From Ignavibacteriales bacterium (GTDB taxonomy: Bacteria > Bacteroidota > Ignavibacteria > Ignavibacteriales > SURF-24), in contig JAPLFH010000016.1 in NCBI GenBank assembly GCA_026390815.1, positions 1 through 64,000 of the forward strand: a DNA stretch of 64,000 nucleotides. Direction: 5' to 3'. This document shows, piece after piece, positions 36,319 to 46,056 of this stretch (position 1 is the first letter of the stretch; each line of letters starts with the position of its first letter). The notes under the pieces are model-generated. The model saw nothing but the letters and a program-made list of their open reading frames with translations, made no database searches and was not told where the DNA came from. A program made the position numbers and the translations under genes.

Positions 36319-36768
36319 TTAGTTAATAGTATCTGAAGAGTAGAGTAGAAATCTGCTGCCTGGGGGCACATCTTCACTGAAATCAACCAAAGAAAAAAGT
36401 ATTATCCAGTTAATTTCTTCCTTTGTGATAGTTTCACCCGGATACAGAAAAAGTTGGTCTAGAATTGAATCTAGATCGGATGCATTTATCAATCCAACAT
36501 TAATTAAATGAGAAATATAATTATGATTTTCAGCTCCCAGAAAATTTATTTCTTCATTTGACAAAAAGCGATAATTATTTCTCTTTAATTTAAACTTCCC
36601 ATTAAATTTATTTAATTTTTTATCATACAACCAGCTAAAAGCAGCACTAATTGTTTGCTTGTTAAGACTTTTCTCTTTTGAAAGCTTTTTATTTACTTCT
36701 TCAAGTGAAAAGTTTTTGTCTAATCCATCAAGTATTTTTGCAAGCACTTCAACAAATTCTGCTGTCAT
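36319..36768 (-). CDS. DUF494/Smg family protein
   Basis: The 149-residue helical product has the Smg-like core ISAAFSWLYDKK and an end resembling the family's LEWVILFAL (EEINWIILFSLV). Function is unknown; in other bacteria smg lies near topA and dprA, as here with topA 14 bases downstream. It overlaps ybeY by 20 bases. Confidence 0.75.
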   Translation of the reverse strand: MTAEFVEVLAKILDGLDKNFSLEEVNKKLSKEKSLNKQTISAAFSWLYDKKLNKFNGKFKLKRNNYRFLSNEEINFLGAENHNYISHLINVGLINASDLDSILDQLFLYPGETITKEEINWIILFSLVDFSEDVPPGSRFLLYSSDTIN

Positions 36769-37222
36769 ATATCAATTCTTTACCATTTATTAAAAGATGA
36801 AAAAAAGCAACAAAATGATCTTCTATTATTTCCATTTTTTTTCTTCTACTTGGTTTATCATCATTGTAACCAATTAAATGAAGAAAACCGTGCACAATTA
36901 ATCTAACAATTTCTTGCTCAAATGAACACTTAAATTTTTTTGCGTTGCGTTTTGCTTCTTCAACCGAAATGAATATCTCGCCTTCTAAATTATTTTCAGA
37001 ACCAGAATAATTAAATGTCAGAATATCTGTCGGGTAATTATGTTTAAGATATTTTTTATTTATAACCTGAATAGTTTGTGTTGATATTAAATTTAATTCC
37101 ATTGACTGAATAGTAAAATTTAATTCTTCCATCAATATATTCACAATCTTATGTACGAGTTGTTTATTTACTCCAGGTAAATTCTTTTCAACAGTAACAA
37201 AAAAATTCTTAATCACTTGCAA
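36749..37222 (-). CDS. ybeY: Endoribonuclease YbeY
   Basis: It matures the 3' end of 16S rRNA. The zinc motif reads HGFLHLIGYND: two His as usual, with the third ligand position Asp rather than His, as in several Bacteroidota relatives. NYPTDILTFNYS and GEIFISVEEA are typical. The listed start is TTG; a GTG two codons later is possible. Confidence 0.9.
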   Translation of the reverse strand: MQVIKNFFVTVEKNLPGVNKQLVHKIVNILMEELNFTIQSMELNLISTQTIQVINKKYLKHNYPTDILTFNYSGSENNLEGEIFISVEEAKRNAKKFKCSFEQEIVRLIVHGFLHLIGYNDDKPSRRKKMEIIEDHFVAFFHLLINGKELIYDSRIC

Positions 37223-37266
37223 TCATAATTATATAAACAAACATTCAAAATATAGGAAATATAAAT

Positions 37267-38136
37267 TTAGATTTCTAATTCAAGTCCTTCCCAGGAAGCA
37301 ATGCAATTAATTTTTGAATTATTTATTTCAAAATGATTTTTTGTTTCAAAAAACAATATATCGATAACTTCATCAGTGTAATCTGGATCGAAGTGGAATA
37401 GAACTAAGTTTTTTACATCACCTATAAGCGCAAGATAACCCGCAGATATATTATTTGAATGCCCCCATCCAAGTTTATTTTTATAATCCTCTACAGTATA
37501 CATTGAATCATGAATCAGGTAAGTACAATTTTTACAAAATTTGATCAGGTCATTATTTAAAATATTTAAACTGTTAACATCAATTGAATCATTTTGTTTA
37601 TCATATTTGATTTCATTATCGGTCATGTAAACAACTGAATTATCACCTTCCGTAATTTTAAAAGCAAGCGTTCCATTTGAATGGTTAACTTTTATTGTTT
37701 CAATTGAAGTGTTGCCAATTGTAAATATTTGACTGGCATAAATGGAATTGTATGAGATTTTTGCATTGAATATTTCTTTATCTACAGGAAAAAAAGTGGG
37801 ATTCATAAGTGCATCAACAACTGATTCTGAGTTTATTCCACTTTCTGGATTAGAATAAAAATCTACAGAAAATTCTTTTCTGAACAATGGAAGAAAAAAA
37901 GGAATTCCCTGTATATGATCCCAATGATTATGTGAAATGAGAATACTAAGCCGTTTAAATTGATTTTCTTTAACCAAGTGATTTCCTAATTGCCTAATAC
38001 CGGTACCCGCATCTAAAATAATACATTCATTTTCCTTTGTTATAATTTGAACACAGGGAGTATTACCACCATACTTTATGGTTGTTGCTCCAGGTACTGG
38101 TATAGAACCTCTTGTTCCCCAAAATTTAACAATCAT
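37267..38136 (-). CDS. Metallo-beta-lactamase fold hydrolase
   Basis: It opens MIVKFWGTRGSIPVPG with YGGNTPCVQI, typical of the cyclic-nucleotide phosphodiesterase-like MBL group. Metal motif ISHNHWDHIQG is at residues about 88-98; further ligands are in VNHSNG, YMTDNE, GWGHSNN and LFHFDPDYTD. Length 289 is usual. The substrate is not known. It follows the gamma carbonic anhydrase gene by four bases. Confidence 0.85.
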   Translation of the reverse strand: MIVKFWGTRGSIPVPGATTIKYGGNTPCVQIITKENECIILDAGTGIRQLGNHLVKENQFKRLSILISHNHWDHIQGIPFFLPLFRKEFSVDFYSNPESGINSESVVDALMNPTFFPVDKEIFNAKISYNSIYASQIFTIGNTSIETIKVNHSNGTLAFKITEGDNSVVYMTDNEIKYDKQNDSIDVNSLNILNNDLIKFCKNCTYLIHDSMYTVEDYKNKLGWGHSNNISAGYLALIGDVKNLVLFHFDPDYTDEVIDILFFETKNHFEINNSKINCIASWEGLELEI

Positions 38137-38140
38137 AATT

Positions 38141-38719
38141 TTATTTTGATGTTTTTAATAATGATTCAACGGTTAGCTCTGTATAATGTTTATAACGTAA
38201 AGCTGATTTTTCAAATTCTTCCATTTCAATATTAGTTAAATCTCTTATAATTTTTCCAGGTACACCAGCAACTAATTTTCCAACTGGAACAACAAAGTTT
38301 GGTTTAACAACCGCTCCCGCAGCCACCATAGAATATTCCTCAACAATTGCACCATCTAACACAACTGCACCAATACCAACAAGGCAATTGTTTTTTATTG
38401 TACATCCATGCAATTTTACACTGTGTCCGATTGTTACTTTATTTCCTATGTTCAATGGATATTTTCCATTTGTAACATGTAACATGCTGCAATCTTGAAT
38501 GTTAGTTGTGTCGCCAATTTTAATATAATGAACATCTCCCCTGATTACTGTATTATACCACACACTGGAATCCATGCCAATTTTTACATCCCCAATAATT
38601 TTTACTCCATCGGCTAAAAATACTGATGAATGAATTTCAGGATACAAATTTTGATAAGGAAATAATTTTCCAGTACTTGCTAACTGTATTTTGGAGGTTT
38701 CCAATCCTGTTTTTTCCAT
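38141..38719 (-). CDS. Gamma-class carbonic anhydrase family protein
   Basis: The 192-residue product has left-handed beta-helix hexapeptide repeats (VKIIGDVKIG, NTVIRGDVHYIKIG, GNKVTIGHSVKLHGCTI, GIGAVVLDGAIVEEYSMVAAG). The expected zinc His residues are present in MLHVTNG, IGHSVKLHG. Enzymatic activity as carbonic anhydrase is unproven for many members. The start overlaps the DUF3108 gene by 40 bases. Confidence 0.88.
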   Translation of the reverse strand: MEKTGLETSKIQLASTGKLFPYQNLYPEIHSSVFLADGVKIIGDVKIGMDSSVWYNTVIRGDVHYIKIGDTTNIQDCSMLHVTNGKYPLNIGNKVTIGHSVKLHGCTIKNNCLVGIGAVVLDGAIVEEYSMVAAGAVVKPNFVVPVGKLVAGVPGKIIRDLTNIEMEEFEKSALRYKHYTELTVESLLKTSK

Positions 38720-39501
38720 TTCTTTAATTCAAGAGCTACACTTCCAATATAAACTTTCATTCTTGCAATAGTTGGAACAGCATATTTATCGTTAGTAAAC
38801 CATCCTTCAAACTCGCCAGTTAAACCATATATGCTCTTAAATGTTGTATAACCATCAAGCTTAACACAAGCTATGTCATAATCAACTGCATCAATTTCAA
38901 TTTTTTCTATATTATTATAAAAATTTATAACTGTAGTTTCAAATTTTTCTGTTACAAAACAAGGAATGTTTACCGTTTTAATTTGACCGGTATTTAAACG
39001 TGCAAAATAAAACAAAGAAAGCCCATCCTGAAATTTCTTAGTTATTTTTGTTGTTGAATCAGTCCACATTTGATACGGATTGAACTTTCCCTTTTTTACT
39101 TCAAGTCTGTTCTTTTCATATTTGAAAAAATACTCTGTGAATTTTATATAATTCTTTTCCTTTTCTGTTGCACGGAAATAAGTTGAGTATTGATCACTTG
39201 TAAAGTTGCTTTCATAAATCTGATGGATGCTGACGAATGGAATTCCACCATATGAATCTATGTAAGCTTTTGATTTGAAAAACGCTTGTCCCTTATTATC
39301 TTTTTTCTCAAGAATTACTAAACGAACTTCTCCAAGTTTAATAAAGCCGAACTTAACTACATAAGTAATATCTTCATTTACCTGCATTTCTTTTGGAATA
39401 TTTCTGGTTGAAGAATTGGACTCACTTAAAAATGATCTGTCACTAAAACCAGAAAAATAAAAAAACAGAATTATCAACAAAATATTTTTTATTGTTTTCA
39501 T
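38680..39501 (-). CDS. DUF3108 envelope protein
   Basis: The 273-residue product begins with a signal peptide-like stretch (NILLIILFFYFSG). Then follow DUF3108 features: EDITYVVKFGFIKLGEVRL, IHQIYESNFTSDQYSTYFRA and GLTGEFEGWFTNDKYAVPT. Family members are periplasmic beta-barrel-like proteins of unknown job. It starts eight bases after the CtpA gene. Confidence 0.8.
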   Translation of the reverse strand: MKTIKNILLIILFFYFSGFSDRSFLSESNSSTRNIPKEMQVNEDITYVVKFGFIKLGEVRLVILEKKDNKGQAFFKSKAYIDSYGGIPFVSIHQIYESNFTSDQYSTYFRATEKEKNYIKFTEYFFKYEKNRLEVKKGKFNPYQMWTDSTTKITKKFQDGLSLFYFARLNTGQIKTVNIPCFVTEKFETTVINFYNNIEKIEIDAVDYDIACVKLDGYTTFKSIYGLTGEFEGWFTNDKYAVPTIARMKVYIGSVALELKKWKKQDWKPPKYS

Positions 39502-39509
39502 TAGATCAC

Positions 39510-41114
39510 TTATAGATTTGCAAGTTTTTCAGCTTCAGTAAATTGATTAACTGCCTTCTTGAACTGATTATCAATTCCTAATAGTACCTGATACCAACCT
39601 TCGTTCTTCCAGAGATCGCGTGCTATGTATGCCTTTAATTGTATACGTATGAATTCTTTATCCTTGTTGAAATCTTCCTTATTGAACTCAATATTTTTGC
39701 TTGAAGAAAATTTTATTAAATCATTCAGATCACCGTCAGAAAATTTAAATTCCTTATTAAATCCTTGAAAGTTCTTTAGATATTTCTTTTTGATTTGCTC
39801 ACCATTCTTATCCATGTAAGCAAGTACAAATTGATAATAAATATTTGCTCTTCTCAATGCAACAGAATAACCCTGAATTTTATCTGAGTTGACGATGTAG
39901 TCCGGTGTTATACCTCCACCACCATAAACAATTCTACCACCTTTAGTTTTATATATCGGTTTAGTTGAATCCTTTTCTACTTTATGTTCTAGGTTATCGA
40001 CTTCACCTTCTACCCTATTGGCGACATCAGAATAGTACGCTTTTTTATCTTTATAATCTCTCTGGATAAGCCTTCCGGAAGGTGTGTAATATTTAGATAT
40101 TGTAAGTCTAATTGCAGAGTTATCTGGTAACAGAAGTTGCTTTTGAACCAATCCTTTCCCAAAAGTAGTTTCACCTACAACCATACCTCTATCCCAATCC
40201 TGAATTGCGCCAGAAACAATTTCACTTGCCGAAGCGCTTCCTGCATTAACAAGAACTATGAGCGGAATTTTTTCATATGGATATGATATTTTGGCATGAA
40301 ATTCTTCATTAAATTCAGACTTTCGTCCTTTGGTATAGACAATCATTTTATCATCATCAATAAACAGATCTGCAATTTGAAATGCCTGGGTTAAATATCC
40401 TCCCGGATTATTTCTTAAATCAAACACCAGACGCTTCATTCCTTTCTTTTGCAGATCGTTCAGAGCATCAACAACTTCTTTTGTTGTTGTTTCAGAAAAA
40501 CGGGAAACACTTATATAACCAGTCTTTTCATCATACATAAAATGTGAATCTACAGAATAGAGTGGAATTTTATCTCTTGTGATAATGTAGTCATTAATTC
40601 CTTTTACTCCGGGACGATAAATAGAAACAATTACTTTAGTTCCAGCAGCACCACGAAGTTTTTGCCTCACCAGTTCATTGGTAATACCTATACATTCCTT
40701 TTTGTTTATTTTAATTATTCTATCTCCTGCCATAATTCCAAGTGCTTCGCTCGGTCCGCCGCTGATTGCAGAAACAACAGTTAGTGTATCATTAACAACC
40801 TGGAATTCAATTCCAATTCCTTCAAAATTTCCTCTGAATTGTTCATCTATTCCTTCCATATTTTTAGCAGGGATATAAACGGAATGTGGATCCAATGAAT
40901 CCATCATACCATTTATTGCAGCATCAACTAATTTTTGGGAATCAACAGAATCTACATAATATTTATTTGTATAAGTAAGAACATCATTAAACTTCCGTAA
41001 ACCTTCACGAAGATTATCACTGGAAATTACTTTTTGAATTTCAATTCCAAGTAGAATTCCAACAGCTAATACAATAATTCCGATATAAGGAAATTTTATT
41101 TTTTTCAAATCCAT
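39510..41114 (-). CDS. C-terminal processing peptidase (S41, CtpA type)
   Basis: One N-terminal membrane anchor (residues about 10-28) precedes a PDZ domain (FEGIGIEFQVVNDTLTVVSA, GGPSEALGIMAGDRIIKIN) and the S41 domain. The catalytic Ser is in VNAGSASASEIVSGAIQD and the Lys in GETTFGKGLVQ. A long C-terminal part (about residues 390-534) is extra relative to the shortest family members but usual in Bacteroidota. Periplasmic quality control is the likely job. Confidence 0.93.
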   Translation of the reverse strand: MDLKKIKFPYIGIIVLAVGILLGIEIQKVISSDNLREGLRKFNDVLTYTNKYYVDSVDSQKLVDAAINGMMDSLDPHSVYIPAKNMEGIDEQFRGNFEGIGIEFQVVNDTLTVVSAISGGPSEALGIMAGDRIIKINKKECIGITNELVRQKLRGAAGTKVIVSIYRPGVKGINDYIITRDKIPLYSVDSHFMYDEKTGYISVSRFSETTTKEVVDALNDLQKKGMKRLVFDLRNNPGGYLTQAFQIADLFIDDDKMIVYTKGRKSEFNEEFHAKISYPYEKIPLIVLVNAGSASASEIVSGAIQDWDRGMVVGETTFGKGLVQKQLLLPDNSAIRLTISKYYTPSGRLIQRDYKDKKAYYSDVANRVEGEVDNLEHKVEKDSTKPIYKTKGGRIVYGGGGITPDYIVNSDKIQGYSVALRRANIYYQFVLAYMDKNGEQIKKKYLKNFQGFNKEFKFSDGDLNDLIKFSSSKNIEFNKEDFNKDKEFIRIQLKAYIARDLWKNEGWYQVLLGIDNQFKKAVNQFTEAEKLANL

Positions 41115-41126
41115 TAAAGTTCTCCG

Positions 41127-42815
41127 TTATATTCTAAGATCAATAACTAAATAACCAGTTAATAATTTTTGAGTTACTGAATTTTGTAATGAATTAACCT
41201 GGTAATTTAACTTACCACCAAAAAAATAATTTTTAATTGGTTCGAATGCAGCACCAAAAGTTATGCTTCGGTAATATTCCTTATCACCTTCTAAAAAGTT
41301 AACATACATTCCATCAAATTCTCTATGACCCACCAACATATTACCCCCAACGTTTTTCTTTATTGTTCCATTAGGATTTAATTCGTTTGCACCATGCCGG
41401 GAGTAATTCCAATCCAATGTAATTTGCAAACGGTAGTAAGGTGTATATTTTGCGCTTAATAAAAACATATCACTATTTGGCTGGATTGGAGCCGATAAGC
41501 TGTAACCTGAATTAGCATAATTGTTATTACTAATCCTATGCGTAAAAACATATGGCTCGCACCTTAGATACTGAGCATAAAATTCCATAGGAATTATATC
41601 GTATAAGTTAGAAGAATACAAAGTGAAATTGTATAATAGTTCATTGCCATACCAACTTGTACCCAACTTGCTGAAATCAAGATCATCAATTAGAATTGAG
41701 CCGAACAATTTTAATCCTTTAATAGAGTTGTTCATTACATCTAAAAAAAGTAAAGAATTATCTCTATCCTGATTTGCATGCTCAACACTTTTATAATAAT
41801 TAAATGGATTTAGGTAGGAAAAGTCAATCGAACGATCTCCGTAAATAATCATTTCTCCCAAACCAAAAGAAATATCCCGTGAAATATTAATCCCGATCCG
41901 ATGGTAGCCGATATATTTATCCTTAACTGTTCTTATTCCACCTTGAACTGAATCTGTTCGTGCAGATAAATTGCCAAGAAGTTTACCATGGAAGTATGAA
42001 AATGTTAAAGGTTGGATATTCAGGTCGAAAGAAATATAATCGAATTGTGGAGCATTATCGCTAAGAATATAATTGACAGGACCATAACCGATTTGTTTTC
42101 TATCTCTTCCAATTTTGAATCTTATCAACTCAAAATCAGCAGTTAAATATCCTTCAGTGTTATCTACATAATCAGTTGCCGAATGAACCAATGGATCTGT
42201 ATTATATTTATAACTGAACTTTATATCATTCAGATTTTCTGCTGCAGTTTTGTCACCAAAAACTTTTCCATTCGTACCTTTCATATAAAATCCAAATCGA
42301 TTTAATACTGTTCCTCGTATCTGTCCACCATATTTAATATATGCTGCGTTAAAATTCTTTTGGAGTGATTTATCATTTTCATAAATGCTATTTACCTGTC
42401 CAACAAGATTAATAAACAAAGCTGCTTTATCCGGATCAACCATGGAAAAAAGATATTTTTCTTTTTGTGAAAGAAAATTGTACTCCGAATTTCCAATTAA
42501 GGAAACAGAATTATTTAAAGTACCGGATAGCTCAAACTCAAATTCTTTCTTATAATCTTCCAGAATATTTATATCAACATCGTTAAGTAAATTTTTGTTT
42601 TCTATAACTTGTTTAAGGTAGTTTGAGATTTGTTTCCGGGTTTTAGGTTTTTCAATACTGTTATAATCAGAAATTAAATGTCTGGAATCCATTCTTTCCA
42701 AAAAATTATATACAGCATGATCATAAGAAACATATTCAGCCTGGGAGAATGAACGTGTGCTTAACAGAAGCATAAAAGTAAAAATGAAAATGATTTTTAT
42801 CTTATTTGTTCCCAT
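41127..42815 (-). CDS. Outer-membrane beta-barrel protein, Wzi-like
   Basis: The signal peptide is IKIIFIFTFMLLLSTRSFSQ. A short helical region (AVYNFLERMDSRHLISDY) leads into alternating amphipathic strands, with ELIRFKIGRDRKQIGYGP and SYLNPFNYYKS like capsule-assembly Wzi-family barrels, and ends LTGYLVIDLRI. Assignment to that family is by overall look; a generic porin-like barrel is possible. It sits between a glycosyltransferase and CtpA, consistent with an envelope job. Confidence 0.6.
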   Translation of the reverse strand: MGTNKIKIIFIFTFMLLLSTRSFSQAEYVSYDHAVYNFLERMDSRHLISDYNSIEKPKTRKQISNYLKQVIENKNLLNDVDINILEDYKKEFEFELSGTLNNSVSLIGNSEYNFLSQKEKYLFSMVDPDKAALFINLVGQVNSIYENDKSLQKNFNAAYIKYGGQIRGTVLNRFGFYMKGTNGKVFGDKTAAENLNDIKFSYKYNTDPLVHSATDYVDNTEGYLTADFELIRFKIGRDRKQIGYGPVNYILSDNAPQFDYISFDLNIQPLTFSYFHGKLLGNLSARTDSVQGGIRTVKDKYIGYHRIGINISRDISFGLGEMIIYGDRSIDFSYLNPFNYYKSVEHANQDRDNSLLFLDVMNNSIKGLKLFGSILIDDLDFSKLGTSWYGNELLYNFTLYSSNLYDIIPMEFYAQYLRCEPYVFTHRISNNNYANSGYSLSAPIQPNSDMFLLSAKYTPYYRLQITLDWNYSRHGANELNPNGTIKKNVGGNMLVGHREFDGMYVNFLEGDKEYYRSITFGAAFEPIKNYFFGGKLNYQVNSLQNSVTQKLLTGYLVIDLRI

Positions 42816-43552
42816 TCGGTAGCCAGAGATTTATTTTTGAATACAACATAAAATGAATTTATAAACCAGGATTTACACACATTAAGATAACCATATTTCC
42901 TGTATCTTCGTGGAGATTCAAAAACACAAAGATTTCTTGCATATAAAATATTCCCTTCTTTCCTTATGCGCCGGAACAAATCGAAATCTTCTCCAGCAGC
43001 AAGGTTTTCATTGTAACCGCCAAATTTTTCAAAAATTGTTTTAGGAATTATCTGGCACTCGCCTCTTCCCATACCCATTCCAAGAACATTTAAGGAATAA
43101 AAATAAAAATTTAAAAATGAATGAAAAAATCTATCACTAAATCTTTCTTCATTTGGCGCAACTTTAACGTTGCAAGTCATTCCAAGAAAAGTTGATTCGC
43201 TAAAATATTTTTCAATAAACTCAAAGAAATTAATAATTTCCGGAATGACAATATCTGCTCCCAGAAAAATGAGAATTGAACCTTCAGCTTTTTGAACGCC
43301 TGCATTCCTTCCCATCGCAATGTTTTGTTTTTTTCCGTTTTGATGAACAATAACCTTAACTTCAAATGAAGAAACAATTTCTAAAGTTTTATCTTCACTT
43401 CCTCCATCAGAAATTATTACCTCAGCATCAAAACGAGAAGTGATTTTATTCTCCTTAATTTGACGTAAGATATTTGGAAGAAGTTTTTCTTCATTCAAAG
43501 TTGGAATGATGATGCTATATTTCAATATAAATCCTTTAAAAACATAGAACAA
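42797..43552 (-). CDS. Family 2 glycosyltransferase
   Basis: The GT-A fold is shown by YSIIIPTLNEEKLLPNIL, VIISDGGSEDKTLEI, MGRNAGVQKAEGSILIFLGA (DxD equivalent reads GAD) and AGEDFDLFRRI. Length 251 is usual for the TIGR04283-like group. An in-frame TTG nine codons in, directly before KYSIIIPT, is an alternative start. It overlaps the downstream barrel gene by 19 bases and the DUF2279 gene by 17. Confidence 0.85.
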   Translation of the reverse strand: MFYVFKGFILKYSIIIPTLNEEKLLPNILRQIKENKITSRFDAEVIISDGGSEDKTLEIVSSFEVKVIVHQNGKKQNIAMGRNAGVQKAEGSILIFLGADIVIPEIINFFEFIEKYFSESTFLGMTCNVKVAPNEERFSDRFFHSFLNFYFYSLNVLGMGMGRGECQIIPKTIFEKFGGYNENLAAGEDFDLFRRIRKEGNILYARNLCVFESPRRYRKYGYLNVCKSWFINSFYVVFKNKSLATEWEQIR

Positions 43553-44513
43553 AAAATTTGGAATTTGGTGTTATGCGAATACCAGGCATTGGAAAGTGAA
43601 TATAATTAAATGAGTTTTTCATAAATTGCCAGAAGCTGCCATACAATGGTAGTTCTTCAGTATCCAGATCGAAAGCAATATAAAATTCCCTTTGTCCACC
43701 ACCAGAACCATTCAGATTTTTAACACCCATACCAACTGAAAGATTCAGAAATGAAGGCCAGTAATCCGCTATTCCCTCTGGGAGAATATTTTTCATCCGC
43801 ATGCTCATCCAGTATTTTTGTCCTTCGTAATCATCAATAAAAATTTTGTTTGGTGTATGTTTTAATTTTTCCGTTGGAATATAACTAAATCTTGGTTGAA
43901 AATTTTTAAGGAATGGATAATAATATTGAGCTATATAAAATGCGCTTCCAAGAACATCTCCACCAGCATCACCTGGGCTAAAACCATAATCCTTATGAAA
44001 TCCATCTTCTGTTTCGATATACAACTCAAACAGGAGAGCAGAGAGAGCGCTGAACCAGGTTGATTGTTCTGCCTGCATATTTGCTGCCTCATATCCACCA
44101 GAGAATGCATGCGCATATAAATTCGTTGCATAGAAGTGACCAATCTTATCAATGTTTAAAGCATAAGACCAATCATTCTGTAAATGGAGTTTAGTGCGCC
44201 CGCCTAACCACCAGGCTTTTCTTTGGTAGTAATCTATGTAATAACCCGTGCCTAAAAATAAGGCACCCATTCCGGCAAGTATATTGTAATTGATTTCTGT
44301 TTTGAAAGGATTAATCGAAATTAGTTTTATTGGGAAGTCATCGTCTACACAGACTAATTTGCCCGTAAAATCCCTTTTAGGATGTGGGAAAATAGTACTA
44401 TTAAAATCAATCAAAGGCTTGGCTTTTACCTTATCAATCAGTGTAGAATCATTTTCCTTATAAGGATAAACTGATACAATCATCAAGAGCAACCAAAAGA
44501 TTGAATATTTCAT
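43536..44513 (-). CDS. DUF2279 family envelope protein
   Basis: A short signal peptide (YSIFWLLLMIVSVYP) leads into a region with DKIGHFYATNLYAHAFSGGY and DYGFSPGDAGGDVLGSAF, the hallmarks of DUF2279. Several short hydrophobic stretches suggest a membrane-embedded or outer-membrane position. Function unknown. Confidence 0.75.
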   Translation of the reverse strand: MKYSIFWLLLMIVSVYPYKENDSTLIDKVKAKPLIDFNSTIFPHPKRDFTGKLVCVDDDFPIKLISINPFKTEINYNILAGMGALFLGTGYYIDYYQRKAWWLGGRTKLHLQNDWSYALNIDKIGHFYATNLYAHAFSGGYEAANMQAEQSTWFSALSALLFELYIETEDGFHKDYGFSPGDAGGDVLGSAFYIAQYYYPFLKNFQPRFSYIPTEKLKHTPNKIFIDDYEGQKYWMSMRMKNILPEGIADYWPSFLNLSVGMGVKNLNGSGGGQREFYIAFDLDTEELPLYGSFWQFMKNSFNYIHFPMPGIRITPNSKFFVLCF

Positions 44514-44538
44514 ATTGAAGAAATTATTTTCGTTGAAA

Positions 44539-46044
44539 TTATTTTTCTGGTCGCATTAATGGAAATAAAATTACATCTCTAATTGATGATTGATTAGTGA
44601 GTAGCATTACCAACCTATCAATTCCAATTCCCAAGCCAGCAGTTGGTGGCATTCCAAACTCAAGTGCTCTAACAAAATCTTCATCAATCTGGTGGGCTTC
44701 TTCATCGCCAGCCTCGCGCATTTTGCCCTGATCTTCAAATCTTTTTTTCTGATCGATTGGATCATTTAACTCGCTGAATGCATTGCAAATTTCTCTACCC
44801 AAAACAAATGCTTCAAATCGTTCAACCACACCTTCTTTGCTTCTATGCTTTTTGGCAAGCGGGGAAATCTCAACCGGATAATCCATTACAAATGTTGGTT
44901 GTACTAATTCGCTCTGTACAGCTACTTCAAACAATCCATCTATTAGTTTTCCTCTCCCCTCTTTAGGATCTATTTCCATTCCTCTGGATTTAAGTGCAGC
45001 TTTAAGTTCGTCATCAGTCGCAGTAAGAATATTAATTCCAGTTTTCTTCTCAATTTCTTCAACCATAGAAACTCTATTCCAGGGTGATTGGAAGTTTACA
45101 ACTTTACCTTCAATCTCAAATTCTAATTTTCCAAAAACTTCTATACAAGTATTAGAAACCATTGCTTCAACAAAATTCATCATCCATTCGTAGTCCTTGT
45201 AAGCAACATATAGTTCGAGCATTGTAAATTCTGGATTATGAGTTCGATCCATTCCTTCATTTCGGAAATCTTTTGATATTTCATAAACGCCATCAAATCC
45301 ACCGACAATTAATCTTTTCAAATAAAGCTCATCTGCAATGCGCAAATAAAGCGGAATATTTAGAGCATTGTGGTGTGTTGAAAATGGTTTTGCCGCAGCA
45401 CCGCCATATATTGGTTGCAATACTGGTGTTTCAACTTCAAGATATCCTTTAGCATCAAGAAATTTTCGGAGAGATGAAATCATTTTACTGCGTTTAATAA
45501 AAACTTCTTTAACACCAGGATTAACTATTAAATCTACGTAACGCTGGCGGTATCTTAGTTCTTTATCAACAAATTGATCATGTACAACTTTATTTCCGTT
45601 TTCATCAACTTCTTCTTTAACAATGGGAATTGGTCTGATCGACTTAGAAAGAAGTTTCATCTTTCTTGTATGGATAGAAGTTTCCCCAGTTTTTGTTTTG
45701 AAGACATAACCTTCCACACCGATGATGTCACCGATATCTAAAAGCTTAAACACATCGTAATCATCTCCTACATCATCTTTCTTAATATAAATTTGGATCT
45801 TTCCCTGTATATCCTGAATATGAGCAAAAGATGCTTTTCCCATGCGTCTTATTGCCATAATTCTTCCGGCTGCTTTAACATTTTTTTCTACACCATCAAC
45901 GAAAGAATTTTTAATTTCAAGAGAATATGAATCAACATCAAAACTGTAAGCAAACGTTTCTATATTTTTCTTTTGCAGTTCTTCTAATTCCTCAAGTCTT
46001 CTTTTAATAAGTGTATTTACATCTTGAACAATATTATTTTCCAA
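44539..46044 (-). CDS. lysS: Class II lysyl-tRNA synthetase
   Basis: The N-terminal OB fold ([20 protein letters not shown]) is followed by the class II core: motif 1 region [20 protein letters not shown], motif 2 [18 protein letters not shown] and motif 3 [14 protein letters not shown]. Length 501 fits LysS. The TTG start has a strong GGAGG site eight bases before it. Confidence 0.97.
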   Translation of the reverse strand: MENNIVQDVNTLIKRRLEELEELQKKNIETFAYSFDVDSYSLEIKNSFVDGVEKNVKAAGRIMAIRRMGKASFAHIQDIQGKIQIYIKKDDVGDDYDVFKLLDIGDIIGVEGYVFKTKTGETSIHTRKMKLLSKSIRPIPIVKEEVDENGNKVVHDQFVDKELRYRQRYVDLIVNPGVKEVFIKRSKMISSLRKFLDAKGYLEVETPVLQPIYGGAAAKPFSTHHNALNIPLYLRIADELYLKRLIVGGFDGVYEISKDFRNEGMDRTHNPEFTMLELYVAYKDYEWMMNFVEAMVSNTCIEVFGKLEFEIEGKVVNFQSPWNRVSMVEEIEKKTGINILTATDDELKAALKSRGMEIDPKEGRGKLIDGLFEVAVQSELVQPTFVMDYPVEISPLAKKHRSKEGVVERFEAFVLGREICNAFSELNDPIDQKKRFEDQGKMREAGDEEAHQIDEDFVRALEFGMPPTAGLGIGIDRLVMLLTNQSSIRDVILFPLMRPEK

Positions 46045-46056
46045 AATTCCTCCATT

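Noticed and set aside
36306-36386. Extended N-terminus of topA
   Set aside because: The extension is not like any TopA start; ATG 36305 has AAAGGAAA before it and gives the family's usual first residues.
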